Positions 1 through 7,249 of a stretch of DNA of 34,292 bases are shown piece by piece. The notes under the pieces are model-generated. The model saw nothing but the letters and a program-made list of their open reading frames with translations. It did no database searches and was not told the DNA's origin. The stretch comes from Chitinophagales bacterium (GTDB taxonomy: Bacteria; Bacteroidota; Bacteroidia; Chitinophagales; Chitinophagaceae): NCBI GenBank assembly GCA_025353485.1, contig JANXQO010000065.1:1-34292 (forward strand), read 5' to 3'. Position 1 is the stretch's first letter; the number at the start of each line of letters is the position of its first letter. A program made the translations under genes and the position numbers.

Positions 1-777
1 ATCGGGTTTTAATATTAAAGGCAGATGCGCCCATTGAGGCATGTTATCAATTCCGAATAAATATTTCCAAAGCAATACATGAACGGGAGCGCTCGGTAAC
101 CATTCCTCGCCCCGAAAAGCATGGGTTATTTTCATTAAATAATCATCAACAACTACAGCCAGGTGATACGTTGGCATACCATCGGCTTTCAATAATACCT
201 TATCGTCAACATTTTCTGTATTAAATTCAACAGCGCCTCTAATCATATCTTCAAAAGAAATGATCTCGTTGGGTTCCACTTTTATTCTTATAACATATGG
301 TGTTCCTGCATCAATAATTTGTTTTGTTTCTTCAGCATTTAAGTTTAAAGAGTTGCGCATTTTGTTACGAACATGATGATCATAATGCAGCGTATGTTTT
401 CCATCAGCTTTTTGTTTTTCTCTCATCGCCTCAATTTCTTCCGGTGTATCAAATGCATAATAAGCATGGCCTGCTTTTACCAATTGTTCTGCATATTCTT
501 TATACAAATTTTTTCTTTCGCTTTGCCTGTAGGGCGCAAACTCGCCACCCACATGCGGGCCTTCATCAGGATTTAATCCGCACCATTTCAAACAATCAAT
601 AATATATTGTTCGGCACCCCCAACATAACGGCTTTGGTCAGTATCTTCTATGCGTAAAATAAATTCACCCTTGTGTTGCCTGGCAAAAAGATAATTATAT
701 AAAACAGTTCGTACACCGCCTAAATGCAATCCGCCGGTAGGGCTTGGCGCAAATCGTACTCTTACTTTTTTTGACAT
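1..777 (-). CDS. gltX: Glutamyl-tRNA synthetase, N-terminal part (cut by window edge)
   Basis: Charges tRNA(Glu) with glutamate in the cytoplasm (class I aminoacyl-tRNA synthetase). The reading frame is open from the ATG at 777 to base 1, giving 259 codons. It opens [20 protein letters not shown], the family start with the HIGH-type signature (HLGG). It continues with [17 protein letters not shown] and [13 protein letters not shown], all typical of GltX. The last visible residues, LPLILKPD, lie just ahead of where the KMSKS loop belongs, so the catalytic second half and the anticodon-binding domain lie outside the window. The gene is divergent from pepE. A TATCTTTG promoter element lies only 8 bases upstream of the ATG. 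The family assignment is very secure. Confidence 0.97.
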   Translation of the reverse strand, partial: MSKKVRVRFAPSPTGGLHLGGVRTVLYNYLFARQHKGEFILRIEDTDQSRYVGGAEQYIIDCLKWCGLNPDEGPHVGGEFAPYRQSERKNLYKEYAEQLVKAGHAYYAFDTPEEIEAMREKQKADGKHTLHYDHHVRNKMRNSLNLNAEETKQIIDAGTPYVIRIKVEPNEIISFEDMIRGAVEFNTENVDDKVLLKADGMPTYHLAVVVDDYLMKITHAFRGEEWLPSAPVHVLLWKYLFGIDNMPQWAHLPLILKPD

Positions 778-784
778 ATTACTG

Positions 785-792
785 CAAAGATA
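785..792 (-). promoter_or_regulatory. -7 element (TATCTTTG) of the gltX promoter
   Basis: On the minus strand, TATCTTTG is an exact match to the Bacteroidota -7 consensus TAnnTTTG. It ends 7 bases before the gltX ATG, so transcription should begin within a few bases of the start codon. I see no convincing -33 TTG at the usual spacing. Confidence 0.5.
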
Positions 793-902
793 ATTTTTTC
801 CTCTCTCCCACGTTTCGTATTGAAAAGGATTAGGAACTGTTAAATAAACCAGGTATAAAATTTTCTATTAAAGTCAGGGCAACCCTTTACTTTTATTCTC
901 TG

Positions 903-1625
903 ATGCAAAAATCAATTCTACTGATTTCCAGTTCCACTGTTGCCGGCAGTGGCTATCTCGATCCGTTTGAAGAAACTATTAAAGACTTTTTAAAAGATAT
1001 TCCTCAAATTGTTTTTGTGCCTTACGCTGCGGATAAAAGCAATTGGGATTCCTATACACAAAAAGTAAAGGACAGATTTAAATTATTTGGCATTGATGTA
1101 AAAGGCATTCATGAAGTTGAAAACAACATAGAAAAATTTAAAGCAATATTTATCGGCGGCGGAAATACATTTAGGTTGCTAAACCGGTTACAGGAATTCA
1201 GTCTCTTGTCAAAAATAAATAATGCAGTAATTAACAATAGCATGCATTATATAGGTTCCAGTGCAGGAAGCAATGTTGCCTGTAAAACAATTTGCACCAC
1301 TAACGATATGCCCATTGTTTATCCGGCAAAAGGTTTTGATGGTATAAATTTAATTCCGTTGCAGATAAACCCTCACTACATTGATCCCGATCCAAACTCT
1401 ACTCACATGGGTGAAACAAGAGATGACAGGATCAAAGAATTTCATGAAGCCAATACAACTTCGGTTATTGGATTACGGGAAGGAGCATTTTTAAAAATTG
1501 ATGATGAATATTTCTCCAGTCAAAAAATATTTTTAGGAGGAACAAATGGCGCAAAGATTTTTTTAAGAGGAAAAGAGCCTGTTGATATTCCAAATGCAAA
1601 ACAAATTATTGTAGACAGCATCTAA
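903..1625 (+). CDS. pepE: Dipeptidase E (alpha-aspartyl dipeptidase, family S51)
   Basis: Cytoplasmic serine peptidase that hydrolyses dipeptides with N-terminal aspartate. The 240-aa length is normal for the family. The visible signatures are AIFIGGGNTFRLL (about residues 81-93), the nucleophile elbow YIGSSAGSNVA with Ser120, and NPHYIDPDPNSTHMGETRDD (from residue 156) containing His158, the expected catalytic His. There is no signal peptide. The ATG at 903 begins directly at the conserved first strand (SILLISSS), which supports this start. It stands alone between divergent gltX and the convergent two-component operon. A weak TACTTTTA lies just upstream as a possible -7 element. Confidence 0.95.
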   Translation: MQKSILLISSSTVAGSGYLDPFEETIKDFLKDIPQIVFVPYAADKSNWDSYTQKVKDRFKLFGIDVKGIHEVENNIEKFKAIFIGGGNTFRLLNRLQEFSLLSKINNAVINNSMHYIGSSAGSNVACKTICTTNDMPIVYPAKGFDGINLIPLQINPHYIDPDPNSTHMGETRDDRIKEFHEANTTSVIGLREGAFLKIDDEYFSSQKIFLGGTNGAKIFLRGKEPVDIPNAKQIIVDSI

Positions 1626-1683
1626 ATAAATATTGCAGACAAGTTTGCATTACGTATAGAGCATAAATTAAATGTCAATACGC

Positions 1684-1706
1684 ATCATTCACCATTCACA
1701 ATTTCA
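1684..1706. repeat. Short tandem GTGAATG-type repeat at the 3' end of the regulator gene
   Basis: On the minus strand this stretch reads as imperfect GTGAA(T/A)-based heptamers, including two adjacent GTGAATG units. It overlaps the last codons and the TGA stop of the response regulator. The same simple motif is common between genes in Bacteroidota (from memory, not searched). Confidence 0.35.
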
Positions 1707-2337
1707 CCAGATCTCTTCTTAAAGCTTCTAATATTAATCCAATCCTGGAATGTACACCCAGCTTTGTAAAAAGACTGTCTCTGTAATTATCTATTGTTCT
1801 TTCTGCCACTGACATTTCATCTGCAATTTGCTTGTAACTTAATTCCATACAGGCAAATTGCAAAAATTGTTTTTCTTTATCTGTAATGTACCGCGGATCA
1901 TTTTTATCCTCATTCATAAACATGCGCCGGAAATTAATATTCCCTGCATCTTCATTATAATAACCCTTAACATTAATTTCATTCAATGCTTTTTCCAGTT
2001 CAATGGGATGAATATCTTTTAATAAATAAGCGCAGCAGCCTGCCCTTATCATACCAATAATTGCTTTATCAGTATCATTCATAGAGAGGGCAACTAATTT
2101 TATATCGGGATAATTTGCATGTACCCACGATGCAGTTTCTATACCATTCATTACGGGCATGTTTACATCAAGCAATAATATCTGCGGAAGTATTTCTGTT
2201 GTCTCCATTTTTAGCTGAAGTTCTTTTCCATTCAATGCTTCAATGGTAACGGTATAATTATCAAAACCCGAAAGCATAAGCCCAAGTGATTTTAAAAAAA
2301 GCTGGTGATCATCAACAATGCCTACCGGAATTTTCAT
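1696..2337 (-). CDS. Response regulator, NarL/LuxR (FixJ) type
   Basis: DNA-binding output protein of a two-component system, 213 aa. The receiver domain (about residues 1-125) shows the acidic pair D9/D10 (GIVDDH) and the phospho-acceptor D57 in LLLDVNMPVMNG, with the conserved lysine in LLKDIHP. The C-terminal HTH_LuxR domain (about 150-213) has LSYKQIADEMSVAERTIDNY followed by LFTKLGVHSR. Its ATG overlaps the histidine kinase stop by 4 bp (ATGA), so the two are translationally coupled and are cognate partners. Likely targets include the divergent region at 4195-4695, where a 14-nt motif occurs four times; that link is inference. The C-terminus runs into a short tandem repeat. Confidence 0.93.
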   Translation of the reverse strand: MKIPVGIVDDHQLFLKSLGLMLSGFDNYTVTIEALNGKELQLKMETTEILPQILLLDVNMPVMNGIETASWVHANYPDIKLVALSMNDTDKAIIGMIRAGCCAYLLKDIHPIELEKALNEINVKGYYNEDAGNINFRRMFMNEDKNDPRYITDKEKQFLQFACMELSYKQIADEMSVAERTIDNYRDSLFTKLGVHSRIGLILEALRRDLVKL

Positions 2338-3116
2338 TGTTCACTTTTTTTAACGGGTAATTTAAGCATAACTGCTGAACCATTACCCGGTGAAGACTTC
2401 CATTCAATTGTACCACCCATTAATTGTGTTCTATGCTTCATATTTTTAAGCCCTAAGCCGGCAGACATCATCACATCTTTTTCAAAACCTTTACCATTAT
2501 CAATAATACTTACAATTAATGAGGCAACAGAATGGCTGACGTTAATATCAATTTGTTGAGCCTGTGAATGTTTAATCGAATTTTGTATTGCCTCCTGAAC
2601 AATACGAAAAAGAATAATTTGCTCTTCGGGTTGCAATAATAATTTTTCAGGATGTGAAAAGCTTACCTGTAAAGTTTGCATAGCATTTATTCTTTTAACT
2701 TCCGCCTGCAGGTTGGCAATAAAATCAAATTGTTGAAGCCATTCTTTATCAAGTAATTTAGATAATGAGCGTAGCTCGCTAATAGCTTTTCCTAATGTTT
2801 CTCCGGCTACATTTAAAGTCTCCGGCGGCGAAGGCATATTATACTGTGTTACCCCAATAAGGGCTTTGGCACTAACCAGCAACTGCCCTATATTATCATG
2901 TAATTCCATGCTCAGCGCAGCAAATGTATTTTCCTGTACTTCTATCTGTGACTGCATTAGTATTTGTTCAAATTCTTTTTGCAAATTTTCTCTCTCACTA
3001 ATATATTGATTGCTTCTTGTACGGTATCTCACTAAAAAAAACAGCAGGAAGAATGCAAGCAATAACAGTACCGCAGTAGCAAACAGAACCGCAATTATTA
3101 ACTGGCTTTTTTCCAT
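2334..3116 (-). CDS. Sensor histidine kinase (HPK7 / HisKA_3 family), one TM
   Basis: Inner-membrane sensor kinase, 260 aa. There is one N-terminal TM helix (about residues 6-29), a short linker coiled coil (about 33-65), and then the HisKA_3 dimerisation domain with phospho-acceptor H73 in MELHDNIGQLL. The ATPase domain carries the N-box EAIQNSIKHS (N179), the G1 box DNGKGFE (about 206-212) and the G2 region GLGLKNMKHRTQLMGG. There is no extracellular sensor domain, so input probably comes through the membrane segment or the 7-TM partner encoded upstream. Its start overlaps the end of that gene by 19 bp and its stop overlaps the regulator start by 4 bp. This organisation is typical of NarL-type pairs in Bacteroidota. 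Confidence 0.93.
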   Translation of the reverse strand: MEKSQLIIAVLFATAVLLLLAFFLLFFLVRYRTRSNQYISERENLQKEFEQILMQSQIEVQENTFAALSMELHDNIGQLLVSAKALIGVTQYNMPSPPETLNVAGETLGKAISELRSLSKLLDKEWLQQFDFIANLQAEVKRINAMQTLQVSFSHPEKLLLQPEEQIILFRIVQEAIQNSIKHSQAQQIDINVSHSVASLIVSIIDNGKGFEKDVMMSAGLGLKNMKHRTQLMGGTIEWKSSPGNGSAVMLKLPVKKSEQ

Positions 3117-3748
3117 TTGTGGTTACATAAAAAACTTATTGTAAATGCACCATACAATAGTATATTCAAAGTAACCATAATAAATTGATAAATTTTCCCT
3201 TCGGGGTCAAGATGATTGCTGATCATGTATTTTAATAAACTCATTTCCACAAGGCTTCCCGCAAAAAAAAATAATAAACCGGTTGTTATCCAGAACATAG
3301 GTGTTGTAAAATAATTCATAAGCATGTCAGATGTAAAAAGCCTCATAAAATATAATAAACAGCACATTACTATTAGTATACATCCCAGGCAATATGAATA
3401 CGTATTAAAATAATAAAACCCTTCAATAAACATAATATCATATACACAGAATAACAGGTATAAAATAAACGCTGTATAAGTAATTATTTTAAATTTTTTT
3501 GTTTCAAATGTTTTGAAGAAAATAAAAAAGTAAAAGCTAAAGCTAACCGGCAAATAAATATTAATAATGAAGTGATTACTTTTTTTAGTGTATTGAGAAT
3601 AAAGACCAGACCCTATTTCTGCCGCTAAAATAAAAACCAGCAAATACAAAAAAAGCCGGAGCCATTTTGGCTGCAGCTTTTTATAAAAAATAATTACAGT
3701 GAGCAAACATATTAATGGCGGTATACAAACAATTATTATAGTTTTCAT
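3098..3748 (-). CDS. Seven-TM membrane protein in the two-component operon
   Basis: No family recognised. The 216-aa protein has about seven hydrophobic helices, beginning MKTIIIVCIPPLICLLTVII and ending in ILLYGAFTISFLC, with only short loops. I chose the ATG at 3748 rather than the in-frame ATG at 3784. The shorter start gives a 4-bp ATGA overlap with the upstream gene's stop, as at the kinase/regulator junction, and it avoids a Ser/Thr stretch encoded inside the neighbouring proline-rich tail. Because the adjacent kinase lacks a sensor domain, this protein could be its membrane input partner. That role is inferred from operon position only. Confidence 0.75.
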   Translation of the reverse strand: MKTIIIVCIPPLICLLTVIIFYKKLQPKWLRLFLYLLVFILAAEIGSGLYSQYTKKSNHFIINIYLPVSFSFYFFIFFKTFETKKFKIITYTAFILYLLFCVYDIMFIEGFYYFNTYSYCLGCILIVMCCLLYFMRLFTSDMLMNYFTTPMFWITTGLLFFFAGSLVEMSLLKYMISNHLDPEGKIYQFIMVTLNILLYGAFTISFLCNHKWKKAS

Positions 3749-4194
3749 CCCTGTGGTGGTGGTGGTGGACAAGAGGGAGGACATAGAGTGGCAACCTCTC
3801 CGGCTGAACCTTCATAACTTGTTGGTTCAACGCCGGAGCCTTCCATAACACCTATATCCCGCAATTGATCAACACTGGTTTGGGTTGTTGGATTTTGTGC
3901 ATCAACCGAATCTTTAGTGGCTACAAAAATTATGTTGTGCAATCCATGGTAATCAAGTTTTGGATTATTGTGTGTACGCTCATGGTGACAGCCATAATAA
4001 ATTCTAAGACCATCCGCATTATTGGCGTTTAACAATGCTTCCAGCTCTTTGCGGCTTACCCATATTGAAGAAACTTCTTCTATCCACGGCCTGTCCGGAA
4101 ATTTCTTTCTTAAATTTTCTGTTGAGGATTTACGAATTGTTCTTTCGTACGCATCTCTCATTTTCATTACAGTTTTTTTGGAAGTGGGTTGCAT
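3745..4194 (-). CDS. 149-aa unknown protein, first gene of the two-component operon
   Basis: Not recognised. It is a soluble, basic N-terminal region (MKMRDAYERTIRKSSTENLR) followed by a mixed domain. That domain contains DRPWIEEVSSIWVSRKELEA and IYYGCHHERTHNNPKLDYHG, a Cys/His-rich patch that could bind metal. The tail is a low-complexity CPPSCPPPPPQG. There is no signal peptide or TM helix. It is the promoter-proximal gene of the operon and is coupled to the 7-TM gene by a 4-bp overlap. Two internal methionines (residues 10 and 12) are alternative starts. The C-terminal Cys-Pro tail is odd and could be a flexible tether. Function unknown. Confidence 0.7.
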   Translation of the reverse strand: MQPTSKKTVMKMRDAYERTIRKSSTENLRKKFPDRPWIEEVSSIWVSRKELEALLNANNADGLRIYYGCHHERTHNNPKLDYHGLHNIIFVATKDSVDAQNPTTQTSVDQLRDIGVMEGSGVEPTSYEGSAGEVATLCPPSCPPPPPQG

Positions 4195-4517
4195 ATTAAT
4201 TGTTTTTTGGTGAAAGAAAAAATGGTGTATAGCAATGTGTATATACTAACATCCAAATATTGCAATAATAAAATGAGAATACCTAAAGTGAAATCACCCT
4301 AAACCAAGGTGATAAAACAAGGTGTTTTCCCCTATTACAAAGTAGTATAACAACTTTTTTGACAAATATCCGGCCTGACTAAATATTTATTTTATACTTA
4401 TAACAAAAAAATTATTCATTTAAAAGGGTGAAAACACGTGAAAAAAAGGATTAAAATAGGGTGATTTCCCTGTATGAAATATTATTTTTATTTTAGAAAT
4501 TTACACTAACCTATCCC

Positions 4518-4545
4518 GCTCTTTATTCAAGCAAATGTAAAGAGC
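4518..4545. repeat. Inverted repeat / potential hairpin
   Basis: GCTCTTTA and TAAAGAGC form a perfect 8-bp stem around a 12-nt loop. No T-run follows on the plus strand, so it is more likely an operator or leader hairpin of the peroxidase transcript than a terminator. Confidence 0.4.
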
Positions 4546-4647
4546 AATCGAAACAAAAGCCGTTGCCTTCTGCGAATCACCTCACTCACATGTAATGCTA
4601 ACCTCAATACACCTTACAAAAAATTGCTAAGCGTTTATAAACACTCA

Positions 4648-4680
4648 CCGGCTGGCCGAAAACGGTATCAAGAGTAGGCA
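4648..4680 (+). promoter_or_regulatory. Shared leader element, copy 1 (before heme peroxidase)
   Basis: CCGG-CTG-GCCGAAAACGG-TATCAAGAGT-AGGCA, ending 15 nt before the ATG at 4696. It is nearly identical to the elements at 6239-6271 and 7203-7233. As RNA, CCG can pair with CGG after the AAAA loop, and GCC can pair with the distal GGC, giving an H-type pseudoknot. The constant distance to three start codons points to control of translation or mRNA processing. Confidence 0.65.
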
Positions 4681-4695
4681 ATAAAATAAAAAATT

Positions 4696-6201
4696 ATGAG
4701 CAACAAACACATCAGGAAACATGGAGAAATCCGCGGATTAAATGCCGTGCTATCTTCCAGTATATTTGAAGGCCGTTTTGGACGTATGTTCCGAACTTTA
4801 CCAAAAGCTCATTTTGAGGAATCTGTTTTAACCCTGCTGGCTTCTGCCATGGTTGCCAAAGCTGAACCCAATCCAACTCCTGAAACAGAAAAAGACGATG
4901 AAGAAAATAGTGGTATCAGTGCAGGCTATACTTACCTGGGGCAGTTCATTGATCATGATCTCACTTTTGATCCTGCCAGCAGCCTACAAAAAGAAAATGA
5001 TCCCAATGCCCTGGTAGATTTTAGAACACCACGATTTGATTTAGATAATTTATATGGACGTGGCCCTGATGACCAGCCTTATTTGTATGAACAGGGTGGA
5101 AAAAAATTTATTCTGGGCCGCCCACTCACCGGCAGCACAGTTGATAATAAAGTGCAGGATGTAGCAAGAAATAATCCGAAGACAGGCGACAAAAGAGCCA
5201 TCATTGGAGATCCAAGAAATGATGAAAATGTAATCATCTCGCAATTACAGGCAATTTTTTTAAGGTTTCATAACCGGGTGGTTGATGAATTTCCTGATGC
5301 CGGTTTTGAATCTATACAACGTCTTGTAAGATGGCATTATCAATGGGTGGTTTTGAATGATTTCCTGCCAACGATTATTGGCAAAAAGACGTTAGAAATA
5401 ATACTTCCGAACTTTGATAAAAAAATTGATAAAGAACATTATAAAGCAGAACTTAATTTTTACAAATGGCACAACGATCCATTTATACCTGTTGAATTTT
5501 CAGTGGCTGCATACCGTTTTGGCCATTCTATGGTTCGTCCTGTTTACCGGCTCAACCAAACCATACCCAGGTTCGAAATTTTTTCAAATGATCCGCTTAC
5601 AAGCCTTACAGGTTTCAGAGAATTCCCATCCATCTGGGCAATAGACTGGCGGCTGTTTTTTGATTTCGGAAACAACCCTAACCCGCTTTCACCAGAACGC
5701 ATTCAACCTGCTTATAAAATTGACAGTTCACTTGTTAATCCATTGGGCCATCTTCCGCCAAGTATTGGTGGCACAGTACCAAGCCTTGCTTTTAGAAATC
5801 TGCAAAGAGGTGTTACTATGGGTATTCCATCAGGCCAGGCAGTGGCAAAAAAAATGGGCCTGCCTGTTATTCCGGATGAAAAACTTAAAGTGGGAAAAGC
5901 AAACGAAGATGGGAAAACAAAAAACCCTTCAATTGCAACATTGCACCCTGCATTTAGAAATAATGCGCCACTATGGTTTTATATATTGGCCGAGGCACAA
6001 CAGGCTTTTAAAAATAATGATACACCTATACACATGGGACCAGTGGGCGGCCGCATTGTGGGGGAAGTGTTTGTAGGCATTATGCAGGGTGACAAGCATT
6101 CCTTTATAAGCCAGGATCCGTTATGGGAGCCTTTGGAAATATTTAAGAAAAATGGAAAATTTGGGATAGCAGAATTGATAAGTGCAGCCATAAACCCATA
6201 A
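4696..6201 (+). CDS. Animal-type heme peroxidase (peroxidase-cyclooxygenase superfamily)
   Basis: A 501-aa member of the An_peroxidase family, which uses a covalently or tightly bound heme to oxidise halides, phenols or fatty acids with H2O2 or O2. GQFIDHDLTFDPAS carries the distal His87 and adjacent Asp86. GDPRNDENVIISQLQAIFLR carries the expected distal Arg174, followed by FHNRVV. AAYRFGHSMVRPVYRLN carries the proximal His277. All heme-pocket positions are therefore present. There is no Sec signal peptide and no TM helix, which is unusual because eukaryotic relatives are secreted. The ATG is fixed by the leader element 15 nt upstream. It is the first gene of the plus-strand island. Whether it acts as a halogenating peroxidase or a fatty-acid oxygenase cannot be told from sequence. 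Confidence 0.93.
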   Translation: MSNKHIRKHGEIRGLNAVLSSSIFEGRFGRMFRTLPKAHFEESVLTLLASAMVAKAEPNPTPETEKDDEENSGISAGYTYLGQFIDHDLTFDPASSLQKENDPNALVDFRTPRFDLDNLYGRGPDDQPYLYEQGGKKFILGRPLTGSTVDNKVQDVARNNPKTGDKRAIIGDPRNDENVIISQLQAIFLRFHNRVVDEFPDAGFESIQRLVRWHYQWVVLNDFLPTIIGKKTLEIILPNFDKKIDKEHYKAELNFYKWHNDPFIPVEFSVAAYRFGHSMVRPVYRLNQTIPRFEIFSNDPLTSLTGFREFPSIWAIDWRLFFDFGNNPNPLSPERIQPAYKIDSSLVNPLGHLPPSIGGTVPSLAFRNLQRGVTMGIPSGQAVAKKMGLPVIPDEKLKVGKANEDGKTKNPSIATLHPAFRNNAPLWFYILAEAQQAFKNNDTPIHMGPVGGRIVGEVFVGIMQGDKHSFISQDPLWEPLEIFKKNGKFGIAELISAAINP

Positions 6202-6238
6202 ATAAAAAAGTTATCTGAAGTAATATAATATAATAAAA

Positions 6239-6271
6239 CCGGGTAGCCGAAAACGGTATCAAGAGTAGGCA
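6239..6271 (+). promoter_or_regulatory. Shared leader element, copy 2 (before zinc protease)
   Basis: CCGG-GTA-GCCGAAAACGG-TATCAAGAGT-AGGCA, ending 16 nt before the ATG at 6288. From GCCG onward it is identical to copy 1 and differs only in the three-base spacer. The surrounding sequence is not similar, so conservation is confined to the element. Confidence 0.65.
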
Positions 6272-6287
6272 AATAAAAACTGCAATA

Positions 6288-7124
6288 ATGAAAACAAAAA
6301 AACAAAAAATTAAAAAAAAAGAAATTATTCATGTTTGCATTGACAGGCCGGTAACATTACTAAATGCTCCGCAAAGAATGTTGCATTCAATAAAACATAA
6401 TAAAAAAAACAATCCTGCTGAGTCCGGAACTAAAGAACATGAATTGGTTACAAAGTTTATTGAAAATCCAAATCACAGCTTTAGCCCTACCGATGCCGGT
6501 TTGCTCGCCAGGATGGCGATTCTTACTTCTACTAAATGGCAAAAGGGAACAACAATAACAATTTCATTTCTTGATGGTTCTGCAAAACAAAAAGCCCAGG
6601 TAAAAAAAATGGCAGCTAAGTGGAAACCTTTTATTGATCTGAAACTTAGTTTCATTACCTCAAAAAAAGGAATGGTCCGTATATCGTTTGTAAGTGACCC
6701 GGGATCATGGTCATACATAGGAACAGAATGTTTATCTATTGCTGTAAATAAACCTACAATGAATTTTGGATGGCTTAAAGATAATACAGCAGACGCTGAA
6801 TGGGAGAGAGTTGTAGTTCACGAGTTTGGTCATGCACTTGGCTGCATTCATGAACATCAAAACCCTGCCGGTGGCATTAACTGGAACAAACCTGCTGTAT
6901 ATAATTATTATCAGGGACCGCCAAATAACTGGACAAAAGCAGAAGTGGATAGCAATCTCTTTCAAACATATGCTGTTTCAAAAACTCAATTTACTAAGTT
7001 GGATCCCAATTCAATTATGATGTATCCTATCCCTAAAGAGTTTTTATTAAGTGGTGATCCGGTTGGTTGGAATTTACATTTATCTCCTACTGATGAGTCA
7101 TTTATCAAAACTACTTATCCATAG
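6288..7124 (+). CDS. Astacin/matrixin-like zinc metalloprotease (metzincin)
   Basis: A 278-aa zinc endopeptidase. The extended metzincin zinc site is HEFGHALGCIHEHQNP (His178, Glu179, His182, His188), the HExxHxxGxxHE form of M12A astacins. The Met-turn is NSIMMYPIP near residues 241-249. Upstream, ISFLDGSAKQKAQVKKMAAK and RISFVSDPGSWSYIGTECLS match the N-terminal lobe of bacterial M12-like enzymes. The N-terminus is strongly basic (MKTKKQKIKKKEIIHV) with no Sec signal and no long propeptide. Its start is supported by the leader element 16 nt upstream. It lies 86 bp after the peroxidase, in the same orientation and with the same leader. The substrate is unknown. How it would leave the cell, if it does, is unclear. 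Confidence 0.92.
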   Translation: MKTKKQKIKKKEIIHVCIDRPVTLLNAPQRMLHSIKHNKKNNPAESGTKEHELVTKFIENPNHSFSPTDAGLLARMAILTSTKWQKGTTITISFLDGSAKQKAQVKKMAAKWKPFIDLKLSFITSKKGMVRISFVSDPGSWSYIGTECLSIAVNKPTMNFGWLKDNTADAEWERVVVHEFGHALGCIHEHQNPAGGINWNKPAVYNYYQGPPNNWTKAEVDSNLFQTYAVSKTQFTKLDPNSIMMYPIPKEFLLSGDPVGWNLHLSPTDESFIKTTYP

Positions 7125-7202
7125 AGAGTAAATAAATTAATTGATTTGCATCAAAATAATTAAGGGAACTAACAGCCGAACACCCTTTTAAAATAGTAAG
7201 CG

Positions 7203-7233
7203 CCGGAAAGCCGAAAACGGGATAGAGCAGGCA
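7203..7233 (+). promoter_or_regulatory. Shared leader element, copy 3 (before 133-aa gene)
   Basis: CCGG-AAA-GCCGAAAACGG-GATAGAGC-AGGCA, ending 16 nt before the ATG at 7250. The potential stems (CCG/CGG and GCC/GGC) are kept, while the loop between them is 2 nt shorter than in copies 1 and 2. That pattern is expected of a structured RNA. Confidence 0.6.
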
Positions 7234-7249
7234 GCTTAAAAATATTACT

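Larger units (their letters stand above)
4195..4695. promoter_or_regulatory. Divergent control region between the two-component operon and the peroxidase island
   Basis: Five hundred bases with no plausible gene. Four copies of a 14-nt motif close to AGGGTGATTTCCCT occur at 4287-4300 (minus orientation), 4319-4332 (plus), 4425-4438 (minus orientation, GTGTTTTCACCCT) and 4458-4471 (plus). The first copy also forms an inverted repeat ATCACC-N9-GGTGAT at 4293-4313. Farther down is an 8-bp perfect hairpin (4518-4545) and, just before the peroxidase ATG, the shared leader element (4648-4680). A TTTTTTG at 4355-4361 could be a -33 element, but its -7 partner is weak. The arrangement suggests binding by the adjacent LuxR-type regulator; that is inference. 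Confidence 0.5.

Noticed and set aside
324-602. Open frame of 92 codons on the plus strand
   Set aside because: It is antisense to gltX, whose conserved protein sequence is unmistakable on the other strand.
3749-3784. Longer start for the 7-TM protein at 3784
   Set aside because: The extra 12 residues are a Ser/Thr run read from the neighbour's proline-codon tail. The ATG at 3748 gives a 4-bp stop-start overlap as elsewhere in the operon.
4195-4695. Four repeated motifs considered as a CRISPR array or iteron origin
   Set aside because: Copies are in both orientations, irregularly spaced and only 14 nt long, with no cas, rep or parA gene nearby.
5660-6076. 138-codon plus-strand open frame inside the peroxidase gene
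   Set aside because: Out-of-frame shadow; the peroxidase frame carries the conserved heme-pocket motifs through this stretch.
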